Source: Chryseobacterium sp. (GTDB lineage: Bacteria; Bacteroidota; Bacteroidia; Flavobacteriales; Weeksellaceae). Taken from it: a stretch of 10,010 bases of DNA. Under the pieces are notes generated by a model, which did not search any database, was not told the origin of the DNA, and worked only from the letters and a program-made list of their open reading frames with translations. Shown one piece after another: positions 7,769 to 10,010 of the stretch. Location of the stretch: contig RDDY01000369.1 of NCBI GenBank assembly GCA_003852805.1, forward strand, positions 1 through 10,010. Reading direction: 5' to 3'. The translations under genes and the position numbers were made by a program. Position 1 is the first letter of the stretch. Each line of letters starts with the position of its first letter.

Positions 7769-9718
7769 ATGGCAGAATGCTGCACAACAGAACCCAAAAA
7801 TAAAAAGCCGCAACACGACCACGATGGTCATGATCATTCGCACGATATAGCCGACAAGACGCGCTTGCAGCTTTTTCTTCCTGCTCTCATTTCGGGAGCG
7901 TTGCTTGCCGTCGGACTCTTGATGGATTATTGGTTGAAACCCGATTGGTTCCAAGGTCCGGCCCGTATTGTCTTGTACACCTTGGCATATCTTCCCGTCG
8001 GTTTGTCCGTTTTGGGCGAAGCTGTCCGCAGCATCCGTTTCCGCGATTTCTTTTCCGAGTTTTTGTTGATGTCGGTGGCCACGCTCGGCGCATTTGCCAT
8101 CGGTGAATATCCCGAAGGCGTAGCGGTGATGTTGTTTTATGCCGTCGGCGAAATTTTTCAGACACTGGCCGTGCAGCGCGCGCGTACCAACATCAGTAAA
8201 CTGCTGGACCAGCGGCCCGATGAAGTGCTTCTGATGGACGGCGACCGTCAAATCCCGACCAAGGCCGAAACGGTTCAGCCCGGCGCAATCATCTTGGTGC
8301 GCCCCGGCGACAAGCTGGCATTGGACGGCGAACTGTTGTCTGACAAAGCCTCGCTCAACACCGCAGCACTAACAGGTGAGAGCGTGCCGCAAAGCTTCAG
8401 CAAAGGCGAGAAAGTGCTGGCCGGCATGATCAACCTGAATACGCCGGCCCGGGTAAAAGTGACGGCTGCGTATGAAGACAGCAAGCTCTCACGGATTTTG
8501 GAACTCGTTCAGGATGCCTCTTCTCAGAAAGCGCCTACCGAACTGTTTATCAGCAAGATGGCGAAGGTTTATACCCCCATCGTTTTTGGGCTGGCGGTTG
8601 CCATCATCATTCTGCCCTACTTCTTTGTCGCCGATTATGACTTCAGAGACTGGCTCTACAGGGCTTTGATTTTCTTGGTAATCTCTTGCCCCTGTGCATT
8701 GGTCATCAGCATTCCGCTTGGTTATTTTGGCGGAATCGGTGCAGCGAGCCGAAACGGAATCTTGGTTAAAGGCGGCAACTTTCTCGATATTTTGGCTAAG
8801 GTAAAAACCATCGTCACCGATAAAACCGGCACCATGACCGAAGGTGTTTTCCAAGTCCGGGAAACCAAATTGCAGCAAGGCTTCGATGAAAAATCCTTGC
8901 TCCTTGCCGTTGATGCGGTGGAACGCAACTCCACGCATCCTGTAGCCACAGCCATTCACCATTATGTGGGCGACGGCGATCCGACCCTGAAAGTGACCGA
9001 TTCGGAAGAAATTCCGGGCCACGGCATCCATGCCACGGTGAACGGTAAAGAATATTTGGTCGGCAATTACAAACTGCTCAAGCGCTTCAATATCGATTAT
9101 TCTGAACCCGACGGCAATGCGGCGCAGACGCTTATTGCCGTGGCCGAGGACGGCAGGTACGCGGGCTATATCGCCATTTCGGATAAAATAAAAGAAGATG
9201 CGGCAGCGGCTGTTTCTGCGCTGAAAACTTTGGGCGTGAAAACGGTGATGCTGAGCGGCGACAAACAGTCGGTGGTGACTGAGGTGGCGCGCGAACTCGG
9301 AATTGACAATGCTTTTGGTGAACTTTTGCCCGAAGACAAGGTCGAGAGATTCCGCGATATCAAAGCGCAGGACGGCACCGTGGCCTTTGTTGGCGATGGT
9401 GTGAACGACGCACCCGTGGTGGCACTCAGCGATGCCGGAATTGCGATGGGCGGCTTGGGGAGCGATGCCACCATTGAAACGGCAGATGTGGTCATCCAAG
9501 ACGACAAACCGTCGAAACTGCCGATGGCGGTGCGGATCGGCCGCAAAACAAAACAGATTGTTTGGCAGAATATCGGTTTGGCATTAGCGGTAAAAGCTGC
9601 CGTGTTGGTATTGGGTGCAGGCGGCATCGCGACGATGTGGGAAGCCGTCTTCGCTGATGTAGGCGTTGCGCTGCTGGCCATTTTAAACGCCGTGCGGATT
9701 CAGAGGATGAGATTTTAG
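7769..9718 (+). CDS. zntA: P1B-type zinc/cadmium/lead-exporting ATPase
   Basis: An inner-membrane pump that uses ATP to export divalent soft metals. The 649-residue protein has the P1B layout: four N-terminal membrane segments (between about 34 and 130), an actuator domain with TGES (202-205), two more segments (about 268-320), a catalytic domain with the phosphorylated D351 in DKTGT, the H390-P391 motif and GDGVNDAP (542-549), and two final segments (about 600-642). The metal-site residues are of the ZntA/CadA (P1B-2) kind: C307-P-C309 in segment 6, K609 in NIGLALAVK of segment 7 and D630 of FADVG in segment 8. This points to Zn, Cd or Pb rather than copper. There is no N-terminal HMA domain with CxxC. 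A short tail with C4-C5 and HDHDGHDHSHD (16-26) replaces it, so the protein is shorter than E. coli ZntA (732). It follows a Fur-family regulator and has its own promoter. It could equally be called cadA. Confidence 0.95.
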   Translation: MAECCTTEPKNKKPQHDHDGHDHSHDIADKTRLQLFLPALISGALLAVGLLMDYWLKPDWFQGPARIVLYTLAYLPVGLSVLGEAVRSIRFRDFFSEFLLMSVATLGAFAIGEYPEGVAVMLFYAVGEIFQTLAVQRARTNISKLLDQRPDEVLLMDGDRQIPTKAETVQPGAIILVRPGDKLALDGELLSDKASLNTAALTGESVPQSFSKGEKVLAGMINLNTPARVKVTAAYEDSKLSRILELVQDASSQKAPTELFISKMAKVYTPIVFGLAVAIIILPYFFVADYDFRDWLYRALIFLVISCPCALVISIPLGYFGGIGAASRNGILVKGGNFLDILAKVKTIVTDKTGTMTEGVFQVRETKLQQGFDEKSLLLAVDAVERNSTHPVATAIHHYVGDGDPTLKVTDSEEIPGHGIHATVNGKEYLVGNYKLLKRFNIDYSEPDGNAAQTLIAVAEDGRYAGYIAISDKIKEDAAAAVSALKTLGVKTVMLSGDKQSVVTEVARELGIDNAFGELLPEDKVERFRDIKAQDGTVAFVGDGVNDAPVVALSDAGIAMGGLGSDATIETADVVIQDDKPSKLPMAVRIGRKTKQIVWQNIGLALAVKAAVLVLGAGGIATMWEAVFADVGVALLAILNAVRIQRMRF

Positions 9719-9798
9719 TTGTTAGACTTTAGATATTAGATGTTAGATGTTAGACTTTAGATGTTAGATTTTAGAGTCAAGAACCAAGAGTCAAGATA
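9715..9798. repeat. Heptanucleotide tandem array
   Basis: Twelve consecutive 7-bp units keep the same register for 84 bp. The first is TTAGTTG, which contains the ATPase stop codon. Eight units of TTAGANN follow (9722-9777), with last two bases CT, TA, TG, TG, CT, TG, TT and GT. Three units of CAAGANN end the array (9778-9798). The overall consensus is YWAGANN. It lies between two convergent genes and does not look coding. The last units also contain a 10-nt direct repeat AGAGTCAAGA at 9773-9782 and 9787-9796, which is simply two periods of the heptad. Confidence 0.85.
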
Positions 9799-9822
9799 AG
9801 GTTCGTCGGTGATGGCGGACCT
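9799..9822 (+). terminator. Possible terminator of the ATPase transcript
   Basis: AGGTTCGTC (9799-9807) pairs with GGCGGACCT (9814-9822) around a 6-nt loop. In plus-strand RNA all nine positions pair, two of them as G-U wobbles. In minus-strand RNA those two become C-A mismatches, so the fold favours the ATPase transcript. No strong U-run follows (CTATTTGT), so termination is uncertain. Confidence 0.3.
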
Positions 9823-9990
9823 CTATTTGTCGAGGGTTTCTTTTACTTCGTGCCATTCATTGTCTTTTAATTTGGCTTCTATTTTCTCTGATTTCAAGCT
9901 TTGACGCAGGTAACCGAAAACGCTCATATAGAAATTTGCGATCCACACGAGCGCAAAACCCGAAATAATGTAGCCGCGCCAGTCGTCCAT
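9823..9990 (-). CDS. Small single-pass membrane protein, unknown
   Basis: A 55-residue frame reading MDDWRGYIISGFALVWIANF and onward, ending at TAG (9825-9823). One membrane segment spans about residues 8-28 and is followed by a basic stretch (RQSLKSEKIEAKLK, 30-43) and an acidic, charged C-terminal helix ending ETLDK. Under the positive-inside rule the C-terminal tail should be cytoplasmic. I do not recognise the family. The design resembles small accessory subunits of membrane complexes, but that is only an impression. The start is uncertain. The frame stays open to the window edge, where a partial codon xTG could be an in-frame start 21 nt upstream, giving seven extra residues. The sequence upstream within the window shows no TAnnTTTG element, so the gene may be the last of a minus-strand operon lying beyond the window. 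Confidence 0.6.
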   Translation of the reverse strand: MDDWRGYIISGFALVWIANFYMSVFGYLRQSLKSEKIEAKLKDNEWHEVKETLDK

Positions 9991-10010
9991 TATCAGTTTG
10001 TATCCCGTCA

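Noticed and set aside
8489..9499. 336-residue open frame antisense to the metal ATPase
   Set aside because: It lies wholly within a gene with all catalytic motifs intact. Its translation has no recognisable motif and shows the random mix expected from the mirror of a biased coding strand.
9715..9798. CRISPR array
   Set aside because: Units are 7 bp with no spacers, so this is a simple tandem repeat.

Overview
The window reads as an ordinary chromosomal stretch of a member of the Bacteroidota, most likely a flavobacterium. Three things point that way. Most start codons have no Shine-Dalgarno sequence. Exact copies of the Bacteroidota sigma factor -7 element TAnnTTTG lie just upstream of several genes. 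The protein families and motifs (subclass A2-type class A beta-lactamase, DUF1572-type DinB protein, small acidic MKLPKFLLADN protein) are typical of that group. G+C looks close to half by eye, which is high for flavobacteria, so I do not name a genus. I see no tRNA, rRNA, CRISPR array, insertion sequence or integrase.

Layout. 23-718 (+) is an unrecognised 231-residue protein that converges on pcm at 1383-736 (-), the isoaspartyl protein repair methyltransferase. Pcm is divergent, across about 140 bp of promoter DNA, from a tight three-gene (+) operon. That operon holds a Gfo/Idh/MocA oxidoreductase (1524-2486), an exported class A beta-lactamase (2488-3372) and a 3-hydroxyacyl-CoA dehydrogenase (3379-4269), with gaps of only 1 and 6 nt. 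A small, very acidic protein (4354-4602) with its own promoter follows and ends at a hairpin terminator. Next is a DinB/DUF1572 protein (4661-5242). Then come ligA (5281-7284), a Fur-family metalloregulator (7286-7714) that starts 1 nt after ligA, and a P1B-type zinc/cadmium/lead-exporting ATPase (7769-9718). The ATPase gene is followed by a heptanucleotide tandem array (9715-9798), a possible terminator hairpin, and a small membrane protein gene on the minus strand (9990-9823).

How the genes fit together. Most of the window is housekeeping: protein repair, DNA ligation and acyl-CoA metabolism. The most interesting part is the right-hand third. A Fur-family regulator is followed by a 7-1-7 inverted repeat that sits right after its stop codon, over the -33 region of a promoter for a P1B-2 type metal pump. 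This looks like a compact metal-responsive circuit in which a Fur-type protein controls an exporter. Such proteins more often control uptake. The other points worth attention are the beta-lactamase embedded in a metabolic operon, the 7-bp periodic array that begins at the ATPase stop codon, and a probably leaderless pcm transcript.
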